From assembly GCA_023614405.1 (NCBI GenBank), contig CM042685.1, positions 86,666,684 through 86,730,683 of the forward strand: DNA of 64,000 bases. Direction: 5' to 3'. Positions 1 to 11,702 of this stretch are shown in pieces (position 1 is the first letter of the stretch; each line of letters begins with the position of its first letter). The stretch is from Avena insularis. Its lineage: Eukaryota; Streptophyta; Magnoliopsida; Poales; Poaceae. The translations under genes were made by a program, and so were the position numbers. Under the pieces are notes generated by a model. The model did not search any database. It had not been told where the DNA came from and saw only the letters and a list, made by a program, of their open reading frames with translations.

Positions 1-3000
1 CTATGTCCGTCAGCCTTCACGGGTTTACCAGAACTTTCATGGAGTTCCTTTCCGGCCGCGTTCGCAGCTCCTTCCCGGAATAGGGAGTAACAATTTACAG
101 TTCTTACACTCTGCAGAGGTGTGTTACTTTACCCATGAGAGATCAACTCTTTGTTGCACAACCGGGCAGCTTATTCCCGTCCACAATTCCATGATGTGGG
201 GCCCAGAAGATGATCCAAGCCAATCAATGCCCCCTTCGCGACGTCGCATGCCTCCTTGGTGTACACCATGCCCACATATTGGATTATGGCAGTGGTTTGT
301 ACAAACCGTTAGATGTTAGAAATATCGTGGGACGTTGAGGGTTCCCACCCATATGCTGCATATCCTCTACGAATTACCATTTAATATGCACGCTACGAGG
401 ATAACAACCACGACCTACATATCCGTCTTCATGCGAGAGGAAGAAGATACATCTGACTTCTCCGTCCCATTCCAAATCTCATGGTTAACGCGTAATATAC
501 GACGCAAGAATCACTGACGATATTGGTTGTTAAGTCCTAGATAATATGTTCCTTTACCACCGGAACTTTTATAGTAAGTTATTACCTCATGGTAATAACC
601 TATAATCGCATTATTATGAAAATAGTGTTCTCGAACCTTTTTGAAATGCAGGTGATGTCCACATTGGATTTGTAAAATACTTTACAAAAAATAACCAAAG
701 GACATGAGAAAGCGTGAACTTGCCTTTTGTGATTGCAAGATTATGCACTCACGGTCTTCAAGATGATATACGATCCAATATCTGAAATCAGCATCATTGG
801 TCCGGTAAGGACTAATGTTTAAAGAAGCAATATGTTCTTATGCTTAAGTAATGTGATGCATTTTATAAACGCGAATCCCGGGGATAACATTGTTTTAGTG
901 TTTGTGTACTATAAATGATGTATTTGAAATGTGTTATACTTTTGGATGAGTTTTATACTCGTGCTTCTTATTAAGGCTTGTGAGTGTGTGTGAAACAATC
1001 ATATAATTACAATATCATAAAACAATAGGACACACACAAATGTGAGATGCTACTCAAGATTGCTTATATAATAGAGTTCTTTTTAAAGTGGAAAAAAGAA
1101 TAACATTTGAAGAAAATATTTCTTTTCTAATGTCTAAACAACCTTTGTGGTTAGTTGAGTCTGGTTGATGTTATTTGTGCTTGCTTGAATAGTTTGGGCT
1201 TGAGATGCTTTATGACTTAACTATATCAGACCAAAGTTAACTATAAAACGTCTAACATTGTTTATAGTATTATATTTAGAGTCTTGTAGACTAAAGTTAA
1301 CTTCAAAACATAGATAGTTTGAAAGTATAATGCTTATAACATTTGTACTTTGTGTACTTGGTAATGTTTCCTTAAGGTTACTTAAGAATGGTTATATTTT
1401 TCTTTGATGTGGTGGTTTTCTTTATTTTATAATGGAATCGTATCACTTACCCCTTTTATGGATGAGTGGTTATAGTTTGTAAATCATGGAGTAATGTTAC
1501 TTAATTTCTTATGAGTTCACTATAGTGTTTTATTATGTTGATAAACTTGTGATTAAAGTAAAGGAAATAATTTTTTATTTAACTACAATTTATTCTTGAT
1601 GATTTTATATTTGAAAAGGATTCTCTTTAGAAAATATTACACACCTATGGTTGAGGATAATTCAATAAAATTGTAATTAAAATGTTTTAAACTATTTGGA
1701 CTACATATTAGTAATGTTGAAGACTAATACTATTTATTAGACTCAATTGGTTAATTTTAGACATATTAGAAATTTTTATTTACCTTTATATGAATTATCA
1801 ATTAAATAAATAAGTTCAAATTTGAGTTATTAAAGTATTTGAATTTTTATTTAACTCAAAAGTGGAATATTATATTTTTAAGATGTAGATATTATTTTTG
1901 TGATCATTTTGGTATATTACATTTATTTTTGTGATTTATAAATAATAATATATGATTTTCATAATTATTTTTACTTTATAATTATTTAATTATTATTAAA
2001 TATGGAATTAAGTGAAATAATAATACATGATTATAGTTTTTAAAATATTGTTTTTATTTTTCCAATATTTTTGGTATTTACTTATATTCTTAACATTTAC
2101 CATTATTAAAATAGGAATTATCAAAGTTTTATTACCTTTAAAATCTTTATTAAATAATAATTATTTAAATTGTTAACATAATAATGTTTAATAATAGTTT
2201 TAAGTTATAGATTTTATTTTTCTAAATATTTTCATATATTATACATATTTTTCTGAACTATAAATCAAAAGTTATAGATTTAACATGTTTTAATAATTTT
2301 ATTTAATTTCTGGAATATGTATATTTGGATTTATATCTTTTATTATTTCTTAAACGGGAAATAACTTTTTACACCGCACCCATACCTAGCCCTAGTCACT
2401 GACTAGTGGGCCAGAGGCCACCTCAGCTCTCAAATTAATAAATGTGTTTGTTACCGACCCTATTTCTACTCCTGGACAATGACATATGGTCCCTAGGACA
2501 TGTCATCGGCCACGCGAGACAAAGACTGGGTCAAACTCGATGACACAGCCAGGGTGATGTCGGCGTGACGTCGCTATGGCATCAGCACCACCACTGTCGT
2601 CAGTGGGTGGTCGCCGGCGACGATCTACTGCGCCCTAGCAAACGAAATTAACCTAGTTCGAATCAGCGCAACTCGCTGAACCCTAAAGTGCTGGCACCGC
2701 TCAAAAATGGTCATCGGAGCCTCAGCTGTGACGAGCTCCGACGGTGGCCAACGATGGCACAAGGTGTGATGGCGATTCACATCGAGATAAGGTGATTTAA
2801 GAATACTGGAAGGTTCAGAAACTCACCATGATGACGATAGAGAGGTCGGCGAGGACAGGCGTGGTCGGAGGCGGGCTCTCCTACAAGATTTCTGATGAAC
2901 TGCCGCAAAGAGGAACGGAGAAATTCGTCTACTCGAGTGTTCCCTTTGATGCATGATTTCACCTAGAGGATCTACGAAGGACGCGGCTTCTCCATGGCTA

Positions 3001-5809
3001 CTTGGAAGAGTGTGGGGAGGTGCGGTTCGACGGCGAGGTCTGGCTCCGGTGAGCTAGGGTTTCGGCCCGATTCGAATCAGTGAGGATAAGGAGGGATTGT
3101 GGATAGGGATTGAGGCAGGGCGTCGCAGTGGCCTTCTTATCCTCCTCTGGAACGACGACGAGTATCTTGACGCACGGCTGACAATGACATCGAGCGGCGG
3201 CGAGCTTCTCTAGCGAGCTGCCTGTGTGTGAGGATGACGATGACGTTGCTTTTGCGAAAAAACCCCTGGTGAATCTTTCAGCTCAACCCGCAGTCCTTCT
3301 TCGGTCCCTCTTGTCAGTCACAGATGAGAAAGAGTTGGGCTGGCTATTGGGCGTTTGTAGGATGCACATGGGCGTTAGATAAGGAAAGAGGAGTTGGGCC
3401 ACGGCCAGGTTTTGGTTTTTATTTCTTTTCCCTTTTTCTATTTTCTGTTTTCCTTTTCAGATTTGTATATAATCTTTGGTTTGAACTTTTCTTTGTTGAA
3501 TTAATTTGCTGGATAATTGTAGTAATACTAAAATGTATTTAGTATCATTTGTGAACTTTTATTGATTAATGTTATGTTTTCTTTATTTTCTTTATGAATA
3601 TACTTTTCCTATTATTATTTGTAAGGCTTTAATATGTATTTAATCGGGCTAATATCCATAAACTTATTATAGGATGCATTATTAATAAATCATGAGATTT
3701 GATTCTCATTAACTCATAATATTTAGGATATTTTATATGGTGATCCTTTATTTTTATTTGATAAATAGAATTTCAAGGGAATTAATATGATTAATATTAT
3801 TCCCATGAATTTAGTAAATAACAGTGGATATATATTTTATTATAATTAACATAGAAGTTAGGGTTTGAATTGGAAGTGCTTACCCTAGAGTTTAGGATTC
3901 TTAATATACTTATATTCCCTTATTGATGTGAGTAAAGGTTTGATAGCTATGCATATTGTCTTCTGTTGGTGATCTTTAATGATAACACCTTTTAAAATAG
4001 AAAGTTACATCTAAAATTTTTTATGGAGAAGAATTGATAAAGATACTCTTAAGCACATATAATTATGATAATTGGAATTTTCAGATATGTGCTTATGTAA
4101 TTTGCTATAAGAAAATATTCCTATTAAGTGATATAGATATAAGATGAGGAATTCATAATATGAAATGGATATTATACTTAGTTTAAGACTTAAAGTTGAT
4201 TATTTACCAAGAATTACTATGTTCCATAATTCATAATTCTAGACTTCTAATTAAGGAATTCCTTTCCTAGATATACTACTTCTTCCTATCTATCATCATG
4301 GTTAAAATGATGAGCTTTACTTCACAAAAACCTATTCTTATTCACCTATTATTCTTCTAAACTCATTGATAAATCCAATGAGCTTGACATTGAAGCTTTT
4401 ATAGTTTCCTCATATCCAAACTTGGTTATATCCACTACTCTACTGTTGATAACCTTCCATCCAACAAGTAGTTCCTTCAAACTCCACTCATAATCTTCCT
4501 TAATCATCCATCACTAATATATCTCTAATAGATGTATGCATCCAACTATCATTTTCTAAATCTTACTATCCTTTAAGATGAATAACACTATTTCCATAAC
4601 TCCATGCTATACTAGCTTTAATTGAATCATACTATCTTACATTTACTTTACTCTAATAACTTACACTCCAACCTCACATTATATTAATGTGGCTTGTAAT
4701 GACTACTCTAGGATAACTTATCTATACTAGGGTTTTAATCATGTTCTACCCACCAATATCACTTATACTTCATATAAGTATCCAATCTTGGTGAGCAAGT
4801 ATGATCATTATAATCCTTTAATCATTTATAGCTTAGGTTTCCAATTTTCCAATGAAGACTTCATTAATACAACCTTACATTTTTATTGAAATTATCTTCT
4901 CAATATCTCTAATTGGATTAAGGCTGTTATTCATGGACTATGCTCACTTGGTCTAATAGAATTAGTACTGGTAACTATCTTCATGGTTCATCCTAGTAAT
5001 CTTCTTTACTACCACCTATAACTCGTTTCAAATAACTCTTCTATCCAACCAGGAGTGAGTTTAACTCCTTCAATTATCACATTGATTTTATTCTTTTTCA
5101 ACCACTCCCATCCTATAGATAATATCTAAGACTAGCATTACTACTTACCTCTACTTAGTTGTTTCTTTATAGGCACTTAAGTGTAAACTATGATATGGTC
5201 AAGAGTTGATAGATTGAGATCCGATGAATCAATAGTTGATTTCTCAACATTGATGAACAACAAATAATGGAATATAACTCAATAGATATGATAAGGATTT
5301 ATATAGAAAGAAAGATATATGGTGATTGATCTAGACTTAGTTTCTTACCTTCCAATCTCACTAAAGAGTTAAGGTTAGGTATTACCATGATACCCATAGT
5401 AAGAATAGATAAGAATAAGGTAAGTCAGGATTTGTCATTACATTTTTTATTACTTTAGTTGTAATATTAACTTGGCACTTATGATTTGTTGTGTTGAATA
5501 TTATGGTATGATCCCTTAAGGATCAGATATTAATTATTTAAGCAATGTATTATGAGTAACATTTTATTATATCTGATCTACCCTTAGACCAAATCATGTT
5601 TACCCAAATAAGGTTTTAGCAAAGGTTATATTGAAACTTATCATAGTCAACTTGATGATCAACTTCAATTCCATCAAGTTGAGAGAAGCTTCAATCACTT
5701 TGACAAGTTTTATTTAAAAGCGCGAAAATTATTCAGATTTTCTATGCATAAATGCAATGCACACATCTGGGTTCAGCTTATTTCTATGCTCTAATGCTAG
5801 GATGTTACA
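1..5809 (-). mobile_element. Long Gypsy-type LTR (element K), left end outside window
   Basis: Read on the minus strand, the segment begins at 5809 with TGTAACATCC, the usual start of long grass Gypsy LTRs. Its first ~700 bp resemble the plus-strand sequence at 51943-52607 (same order of motifs, diverged), so the two are copies of one LTR family in opposite orientation. The rest is AT-rich (about 600-2350 and 3400-5700) with one GC-rich block at about 2380-3310, the same layout as the long LTRs J and H. I see no coding capacity; the short ORFs here resemble no family I know. K joins the CACTA element G directly at 5809/5810, so it inserted into G. The other LTR edge, primer site and internal region are not in the window. 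That 1-5809 is one LTR and not several fragments is inference. Confidence 0.55.
2380..3310 (-). other. GC-rich block inside LTR K
   Basis: This is an island of higher GC in an otherwise AT-rich LTR. Minus-strand reading contains leader-like sequence with short, unconvincing ORFs. J (about 46970-47870) and H (about 61380-62200) have similar blocks at comparable places after their LTR starts, which suggests a promoter or untranslated leader of the retrotransposon transcript. No clear TATA box was seen here. Assignment is by analogy only. Confidence 0.3.
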
Positions 5810-6848
5810 TGCTCATACCCACCCTAACGTTCTTGGCATCGTCCCCAAACTCATCTTCGCACTCCATGTCCAATGCTTTCCACTAGCTAACATATGCAGG
5901 GTGTGTCAAGATCTTGCCCTTCTCCGGATCATCTTCGGGATTCTCCCTTTCTGTGTGCCATTGCATGAGCTTCGCTTCCTTAGGGTCTACGAAATACCGC
6001 TGCAGACGAGGAGTGATGGAAAATATCATACCACTTTTCGAGGAACTTTCTTATTTCCTCTCTTGTATCATGCATGGACGCACACCAGACATGTGGTTCT
6101 ATCCTTGTAATCCTCCCGATAAAGTGATCAATCATTGATGCAGGCGTGGTATTTTACATGCGATAGATCGAGAGGGAACACAACTTTCTTGGCCTCATCG
6201 ATACCTCTTGGCAATGTGTTCCCCTCGGGAAGCTTATATTGCCAGAATTCCATGTTATCGTCGAAGCTTATGTCGGTCCATTTCTGTTGCACCTTCATCT
6301 CGAGAGCCTTGAGGGTTACATTCAGGCGTGTATGCTCGGGCTGGCACCCAGGATACAATGGAGTAATCCCGTCTTTAACAATTTGCGCCATCTTGGCTTT
6401 CTCTCTAGCATCATGTTTGGTGTTGCTCATCTCCTTAAGGAGTAGTTCTTGAACATGAGGGTTCCGTAAAGCTGAAGTTAGCGGAGTCTGCGTGTCCGCG
6501 TCTTCTCCACCACCATCAAATTCAGCATCTCCTTCATGATGATCATGTCCACTAGCATCTCCTTCATGATAATCATGTTCGGCATCTTCTTCATCATAAT
6601 CAAGTCTGGTGTCTTCGCGTACTATTTCCTGCCGGTACCCCATTGTTGACATCCTCATCAATGTAGTCAGACATGAAACCACCCACGAGCAAGTGCTTCT
6701 CCAATGTCCCGGAATGAGATTTGATTAGGGTCCCAATTTTGCATCTCTTACAAGGACATCTAATCTCGATCATGTTGTTCTAAATCATGACGGCCATCGT
6801 GCGTGCCTTGTATCTAGCCACCATAGCTTCGTTCATGTGGCGCACCAT
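5810..6848 (-). pseudogene. TNP2-type CACTA transposase, N-terminal part, broken
   Basis: The minus-strand start at 6848 aligns with the start of the F transposase (same ATGGTGC context). A transposase-associated zinc-binding-like region follows (IEIRCPCKRC at about 6770-6740), with an in-frame stop just before it. A frameshift near 6610-6640 leads into a 184-codon frame (6682-6128) with an acidic stretch rich in Asp, Glu and His. That frame then gives a region parallel to F: NPHVQELLLKEMSN, then TRLNVTLKALEMK, then the EFWQYKLPEGNT motif. Homology to F continues down to 5810 with further stops (the LEKWYDIFHHSS segment). TNP2 proteins bind and cut CACTA termini. This copy is dead: several stops, frameshifts, and truncation by LTR K. 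Confidence 0.8.
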
Positions 6849-6927
6849 GGTTGCATATGCAGTATGGAGCAAAAGAGAATATTTAGAACCACACCATGAA
6901 AATATGTACATGGTCACAAGAAAAATT

Positions 6928-7008
6928 CGGCATGACATTCTCTATAAATAGGACATTTGGGTAGTGCAAAATTTTGCCAAAACAGAAATGAATCAACATT
7001 TTGACAAA
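6928..7008 (-). other. Hairpin plus GTCATGCCG box (CACTA leader module, copy 2)
   Basis: Minus strand: arm TTTGTCAAAATG (7008-6997), loop TTGATTCATTTC (6996-6985), arm TGTTTTGGCAAA (6984-6973), then GTCATGCCG at 6936-6928. The 12-nt loop is identical to that of copy 1 in element F, and one stem position is a U:G wobble. It lies about 120 nt upstream of the transposase start, in what is the leader intron in F. Confidence 0.6.
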
Positions 7009-7204
7009 CATCCATGCACCACACCGGCACCTACACAAAGCATATACAAGAACGCAAGCATATACATGCAAACATCTCCTGAGTAACGACGAAAAAGCCT
7101 CACATACAAAACATACATATATATCTTACAAAGAAGCATGTATCCATACACCACACAAACCAGCATGTATCCATCCAACTATATCCTCACGTACTAGACA
7201 AGTT

Positions 7205-7333
7205 AGCGAGATGAGACCACGCGAGAGAGACCATGTGTGGCGTGGTTAGCCAAACTTGATGGAGAGACAAGAGAAGTGGAGGAGAATGTGCTTTAATGGA
7301 TCTACATGGTGGAGAGCAGTCCCTTTATATATC
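7205..7333 (-). promoter_or_regulatory. Promoter and leader of the G transposase gene
   Basis: On the minus strand a clear TATA box (ATATATAAAG, plus-strand positions 7323-7332) is followed about 110 bp downstream by CTCATCTCGCTAACTTG. That matches the leader of the F transposase gene (CTCATCTCAGTAAGTTG), where GTAAGT is a good 5' splice site. In G the site reads GCTAAC, so the donor has decayed. The promoter role is inferred from the motif, its position after the subterminal array, and the gene order. Confidence 0.5.
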
Positions 7334-7477
7334 CATTAAACCCAAAGGGGTTTGGGAACCTAAAATAGAGTAAGAATTGGAGAAAATGGGGTGGGGAGGA
7401 GGAGAAACCCGAGCTAGATCTATGGTAGAAATGTTGGTGCTTGTTGTGGTGGTAGGTAGGTGAAGGTGCCACCTTTA

Positions 7478-7858
7478 TGATTGGCACGACATACTCGGGC
7501 GCACCTAGGGCACGTGCGCCACGGATGTTGGTTGTCAGTGGCGAACAGAAGGGGCGTTCGCCACGGATAACCTGCCACCTTTTCAAATCCCTGGGCCCAT
7601 AGATATGCGTGACGCACCTGTACCACCATGCGCCACGGATACCTACCATGTCCGTGGCACACACCAGTTCCGTCTGCCATGGGCATGCCACCCATGGACG
7701 GGGGTGAAAACCGGCCTTGGGGCCCACGTATGAGTGGCGCACCTTCCCACCCGTGCGCCACGGGTATGCCCATATCAGTGGCGCTACAACTAGTCGTGCG
7801 CCATGGATATTTATCCATGGAGCACCATATCGACATGCACCATGGGTATTCCACCCAT
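7478..7858 (-). repeat. Subterminal palindrome array of CACTA element G
   Basis: Repeated short inverted pairs of the type GTGCGCCACGG and CCGTGGCGCAC, separated by roughly 8-20 bp, fill the region next to the terminus at 7881. In En/Spm-like elements such subterminal repeats bind the element-encoded protein. The same motif family occurs at both ends of element F. Several units are decayed (CATGCACCATGGG, TGCGCCATGG). Confidence 0.75.
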
Positions 7859-7866
7859 AGATAGGA

Positions 7867-7881
7867 CTTTTCCTACTAGTG
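7867..7881 (-). repeat. 5' terminal inverted repeat of CACTA element G
   Basis: Minus strand reads CACTAGTAGGAAAAG from 7881, differing from the F termini (CACTATTAGGAAAA and CACTACTAGGAAAA) by one base in the first 14. Confidence 0.8.
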
Positions 7882-8003
7882 GCAGCGGCATCTGTGCCCG
7901 GATCATCGGAGCAGTCATAATAAGTGGTAGAGCCCCCTGAGACGCCAACCACAATATCCTTATCATCATCCACGTCATGGGAAAACACCCGGATCGACAC
8001 GTC
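7882..8003 (-). pseudogene. Gag-like gene E, C-terminal piece
   Basis: Minus-strand frame VSIRVFSHDVDDDKD through GSTTYYDCSDDPGTDAAAT continues in frame from the piece at 45677-46164 once element D and one copy of its target duplication (ACGTC/ACATC) are removed. It ends where CACTA element G begins (7881). The product has an acidic tail of the kind seen at the C-terminus of grass Gypsy gag-like proteins, but I cannot name the family with certainty. The ORF runs on past 7881 into G's terminal repeat only because no stop occurs there. Confidence 0.55.
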
Positions 8004-8713
8004 TGATAGATCCAAATTCTGACACTTTTTTCCAATGATTTTCCTTTGTTTTTTCTAGGTTTCGGTGGATTCTATCTTTCAAACTAATGTTAACATTACG
8101 AATTAGTGAAACCTTGGTTTTGTTGTGATTAATTTCAGGTAATAAATATATATAGAAGATCTTGGGTAATTTATGAGCTATTTACAACCAAAAAATCAAA
8201 TCCTCAATTAAAGCCCCTCCATCAGAGGTTTCTAGGTAATGTAACGACCACTGGTATGGTCGGAGCATGCCCGTACCGCCAGGCCATATGATACTCTGGC
8301 GCCTTTGTTATATCAATACAAGCAACTTCTATATTGGAGGAGTGACGAAAAATAGAAAGTAGCCGCCGCAAACCATTCCAGAAGAGGAGAGATCAGATCT
8401 GAAGGAGGAGAGGAACATTGCCTCATTGTTCCAATATCTCTAGCCCGTAATCCATTCAGTCCACCATCATTCCCACTTGTAGAGATATAGAGAGAGATTG
8501 GCACTAGTAAGATTAGGGTTTGATACTTTGATCTTGTCTTGATTTGTATTTGATTTGATCTCTAAACGATATTGCGGGCTTGCTAAGGTAAAGTTGAAAT
8601 GATTTCCCTTTGTAATATTATTATGCCTTTGATCTATCTTCCTCTCATATATGAGTAAATCCCCATAGGCGTGGGAGATGTAGGGGATTGGTGAGATGTG
8701 ACGCCCTCTCTTA
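8004..8713 (+). repeat. 5' LTR of element D, first half
   Basis: This matches 44239-44947 of the 3' LTR, with scattered substitutions and small indels. It is interrupted at 8713/8714 by CACTA element F. Confidence 0.9.
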
Positions 8714-8734
8714 CACTATTAGGAAAATGGCTAT
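8714..8734 (+). repeat. 5' terminal inverted repeat of CACTA F
   Basis: It begins CACTATTAGGAAAATGGCTA; the reverse complement of the right end begins CACTACTAGGAAAATGCCTG. It is preceded by the target duplication TTA. Confidence 0.9.
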
Positions 8735-8751
8735 AGGTAATCAGCACATCC

Positions 8752-9103
8752 GTGGCTCACATGGTTGAAGTGCCCCATGGCTAAAACAGGCGTGGCTCAC
8801 CTATGGGCAGTGCCCTACTAGTAACTAGAACAACCGTGGCGCACATGACCATAGTGCGCCACAGATATGTGTGGGCCGGGCCTGTGGGGCCCCAGCCCGT
8901 ATATCCGTAGTGCACGTAGGGTAGGTGCACTACGCCTGTTGGTGTTATCCGTGGTGCACGTTGGCGGGGTGCGCTACGCCTAAGCGCATGCCCCTCTGTT
9001 CTGTAAAACGGCCAGACACATCCGTGGCGCACTATGGCATGTGCGCCACGGATGTTACTAATCCCTGTGGCGCACTTGGGCCGAGTGCGCCACGGATGTG
9101 GCG
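8752..9103 (+). repeat. 5' subterminal palindrome array of CACTA F
   Basis: About six pairs of the form GTGGCGCAC...GTGCGCCAC or GTAGTGCAC...GTGCACTAC, each pair separated by about 8-12 bp. They are the expected binding sites for the element's DNA-binding protein. The units mix GTGGCGCAC and GTAGCGCAC cores, and the two arms of a pair mostly match each other better than they match neighbouring pairs. Confidence 0.8.
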
Positions 9104-9369
9104 ATTTTTTGGCAGCTCCACTCTGTGTGCACATGTGTGATCATCCACCACCCCACACTTCACTTTCCCCTTCTTCTTCCTCCTTAGATCTAGTCGGGAT
9201 CCTTCTCCTTCCCACCTCAATTTCTCCACCCATTCACCATTTTTATCATGTAGAACTTGCCTTGGATGTTACATAAGTAATAGATGAAGGTCTCCGGTCT
9301 CTCATCTCCTTCTACGGTCTCGCGCGCACCTCTCCTTTCCATCTTTATCGCGATTGGTCTCTCATCTCA

Positions 9370-9766
9370 GTAAGTTGTCCATGTAAGGATGTGTTCATGT
9401 GTATATAGATGATATGCTCATATGTATGTAGATGATCGATGCTCATGATGTGTGTATGAGAGGATCGATGGTCATATGTGTGTGTATATGGAGAGTATCG
9501 ATGATGCTCATGCATGTGTGTATGGAGAGGATAACGATATGTTCATGTGTGTATGGATCGGTCTCTCTCTCTTGTGTTTGTATGTGAACAAGTTGCCATT
9601 TGTTTTGCCAAAATGTTGATTCATTTCCATTTTGGCAAGACTTTGGAATTTCGCAAAGGTCCTAATTTTAGGATAGGTCATGCCGAAATTTTCTATCAAC
9701 CATTGCATGCATGCATTGATTATGTGGTTCTAATAGACTTCTAATTGTACCGTGTACACCGTGCAG
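9370..9766 (+). other. Leader intron of the F transposase gene (predicted)
   Basis: A strong donor GTAAGT stands at 9370 after CTCATCTCA, and an acceptor GTGCAG ends at 9766, seven bases before the start codon at 9773. The interval contains imperfect repeats of a GATCGATGCTCATGTGTGTATG type at about 9400-9545, and the conserved hairpin module at 9602-9685. The same arrangement can be recognised, decayed, in element G. Confidence 0.5.
9602..9685 (+). other. Hairpin plus GTCATGCCG box (CACTA leader module, copy 1)
   Basis: Arm GTTTTGCCAAAATG (9602-9615), loop TTGATTCATTTC (9616-9627), arm CATTTTGGCAAGAC (9628-9641). Pairing is complete apart from one U:G wobble. GTCATGCCG follows at 9677-9685, 40 nt after the GGCA of the second arm. 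Other copies lie at 7008-6928 (minus) and 23067-23153. Confidence 0.65.
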
Positions 9767-9772
9767 GCAAAA

Positions 9773-10827
9773 ATGGTGCTCATAATGAGCGAAGACATTG
9801 TGGCTAGATTTTTGAAATGTGCGACGGCCGACATGATACGAAATAACAAGACGGAGATAAGATGTCCGTGCAGAAGATACAAACTCAACTGGGTGATCGA
9901 CCCAGATTCTGGGAATCTGCAGGCGCACCTGCTCCGCCATTGTTTCATGGATGGATAAACTCGTTGGATAAGCGATGACGAAGACAATGGAGATGGTGAA
10001 GGTGGGCAACATGACGATGATCATCATCACGGCGAGAACGGGCGATATGATGAAGAGTCTCCTAGAGATGGTGAAGGTGCGGAAGCAGACCGGGATGATG
10101 ATGATCTAGATGCCGGAGGAGGAGACGACGATGGAACAACATCAGGCTGGGTGTGGAACCCTTATGTGCAAGAGCTGCTTCTCAAGCAGACGAGTAACGC
10201 CAGGGCTGCCGCTAGAGAGAAAGCAAAGCTTGCGCAACTTGAGAAAGACGCGGTTACTCCATTGTATGAAGGATGCAGGCCCGATGATACCCGGTTGAAT
10301 GTAACGCTCAAGGCTATGGAGATGAAGGCAAAACACAAATTGAGCGATGCAAGCTTCGACGATATGATGGCATTCTGGCACGATCGTCTCCCGGAGGGGA
10401 ACACATGTCCAACTAGTATCGAGGACACCAAGAAAATCGTCTGTCCTCTCAATCTACCGCATGTTATATATCACGTATGCATCAATGATTGCATCATTTA
10501 TCGGGGCGAGGACGCGGAGAATACCACATGTCCGGTGTACGGCCTGAGTCGATAGAAGAAAGGGAAGAAAGCACCTCGAAAAGTGGTATGGTACTTTCCT
10601 ATCACTCCTCGTCTGCAGTGCTATTTTGCGGACCCTAAGGAAGCGAAGCTCATGCGATGGCATGCAGAAAGGAAGAAGCCAGGAGATGACGATGATGACC
10701 CCGAAAAGGATGAGCTGCTGACGCACCCTTCAGATGCTAGCCAGTGGAAGGCATTAGACCTCGAATTCCTAGAATTCGGTGGAGATTCGAGGAACATCAG
10801 GCTTGGTGCGAGCACCGATGGACTCAA
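9773..10827 (+). pseudogene. TNP2-type CACTA transposase of F, first part
   Basis: The ATG at 9773 follows the predicted acceptor. Residues 1-62 contain the transposase-associated region (EIRCPCRRYKLN, then LQAHLLRHCFMDG) found at the N-terminus of grass TNP2 proteins. An acidic linker and the conserved WNPYVQELLLKQ, TRLNVTLKAMEMK and FWHDRLPEGNTCP segments follow. Two point stops in the same frame break it: TAA at 9956 (where a Tyr codon is expected) and TAG at 10553. The frame reaches GASTDGLN at 10827, where Copia A interrupts it; it resumes at 18307 with PFGSQSSTHS. The protein would cut and join CACTA ends in the nucleus. Identification by family pattern is firm. Confidence 0.9.
10823..10827 (+). 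repeat. Target site duplication of Copia A (left copy)
   Basis: CTCAA here equals CTCAA at 18302-18306 immediately after the A 3' LTR. Removing A and one copy restores the transposase frame (DGLN-PFG). Confidence 0.9.
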
Positions 10828-11702
10828 TATTGGAGATATGCCCTAGAGGCAGTAATAAATATAGTTATTATTATATCTTTGTGTTTATGATAAATGTTTA
10901 CATTCATGCTATAACAGTATTAACAAGGAAACATTAATACTTGTGTGATTTGTAAACTAAATCAGAGTCCCTAGTAAAGCCTCTTCATAATACTAGCTTG
11001 TTGGTTAATAGATGATTGTGGTTTCCCTATCATGAACATTGAGATGTTATTAACAACAAGATCATATCATTAGGAGAATGGTATGATGGACATACTCCTA
11101 TAGATAAGCGTAGCATAAAGATCAAGTCATTTTAATAGTTCAATTGCTATATGCTTTCTAATACATAGTAACCTAATTCCTTCGACCATGAGATCATGTT
11201 TATCACCATCACCGGAAGGATGCTTTGATGACATCAAACACCACACCAGAATCGGGTGGCTATAAAGGTGGCATTGAGTGTTTGGAAAGTATGGGTTGAG
11301 ACACATGAATCAAGAGTGGGATTTGTCCATCCATATGACGGATAGATATACTCTGGGCCCTCTCGGTGGAATTTCATCCAATTAGCTTGCAAGCATGTGA
11401 CTGTCTCACAAGGAATCACATACCACGGGAACGAGAAAAGAGTACTTATCAGTAACGAGGTTAAACTAGGTATACAGAGATACTGACGATCAAAACCTCG
11501 GATAAGTAAACTATCGTGAGACAAAGGGAAATTGGTATCGTATGTAAGTGGTTCATTCGATCGCAAAGTAATCACAGAAATATGTGGGAGCCATATGAAT
11601 TTCCAGATTCCTCTATTGGTTATTGTTCGGAGAAGTTTCTCGATCATGTCCGCATAATTCACGAACCGTAGGGAGACACACTTAAGGATTCGATGTTGTT
11701 TA
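10828..11702 (+). repeat. Truncated 5' LTR of Copia A
   Basis: This matches the first ~875 bp of the A 3' LTR with a small number of substitutions. The match ends at GATGTTGTTTA, and the sequence then continues in the untranslated leader (TAGTTGAAGCTGGTGGACGA). Compared with Copia C, about 1.6 kb is missing, comprising the distal LTR, the primer binding site and the start of the leader. Confidence 0.9.

Larger units (their letters stand above)
5810..7881 (-). mobile_element. CACTA (En/Spm-like) transposon G, 5' part, interrupted by K
   Basis: On the minus strand the element begins at 7881 with CACTAGTAGGAAAAG, a standard CACTA terminus. It is followed by a subterminal array of GTGGCGCAC/GTGCGCCAC motifs, a TATA box, a leader with intron relics, and the first part of a TNP2-type transposase gene. 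It stops at 5809/5810, where LTR K has inserted into the transposase frame. The far half and the second terminus are not visible, so the element may continue beyond K outside the window. The 5' terminus adjoins the gag-like gene E; on the minus strand the three bases before CACTA are TGC, the expected place of a 3-bp target duplication, but the partner copy cannot be seen. Confidence 0.8.

Noticed and set aside
3324..3542. 72-codon hydrophobic ORF
   Set aside because: T-rich composition in LTR K produces Phe/Leu-rich frames; no start context or homology.
5757..6452. Plus-strand ORFs opposite the G transposase
   Set aside because: Antisense frames of the TNP2-like gene.
7302..8015. 237-codon minus-strand ORF
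   Set aside because: It runs across the LTR of D, gene E, the terminus of CACTA G and G's subterminal array, so it is a chance fusion of unrelated elements; only 7882-8003 belongs to a gene.
10142..10827. Minus-strand ORFs opposite the F transposase
   Set aside because: Antisense frames of the TNP2 gene, with no independent family match.
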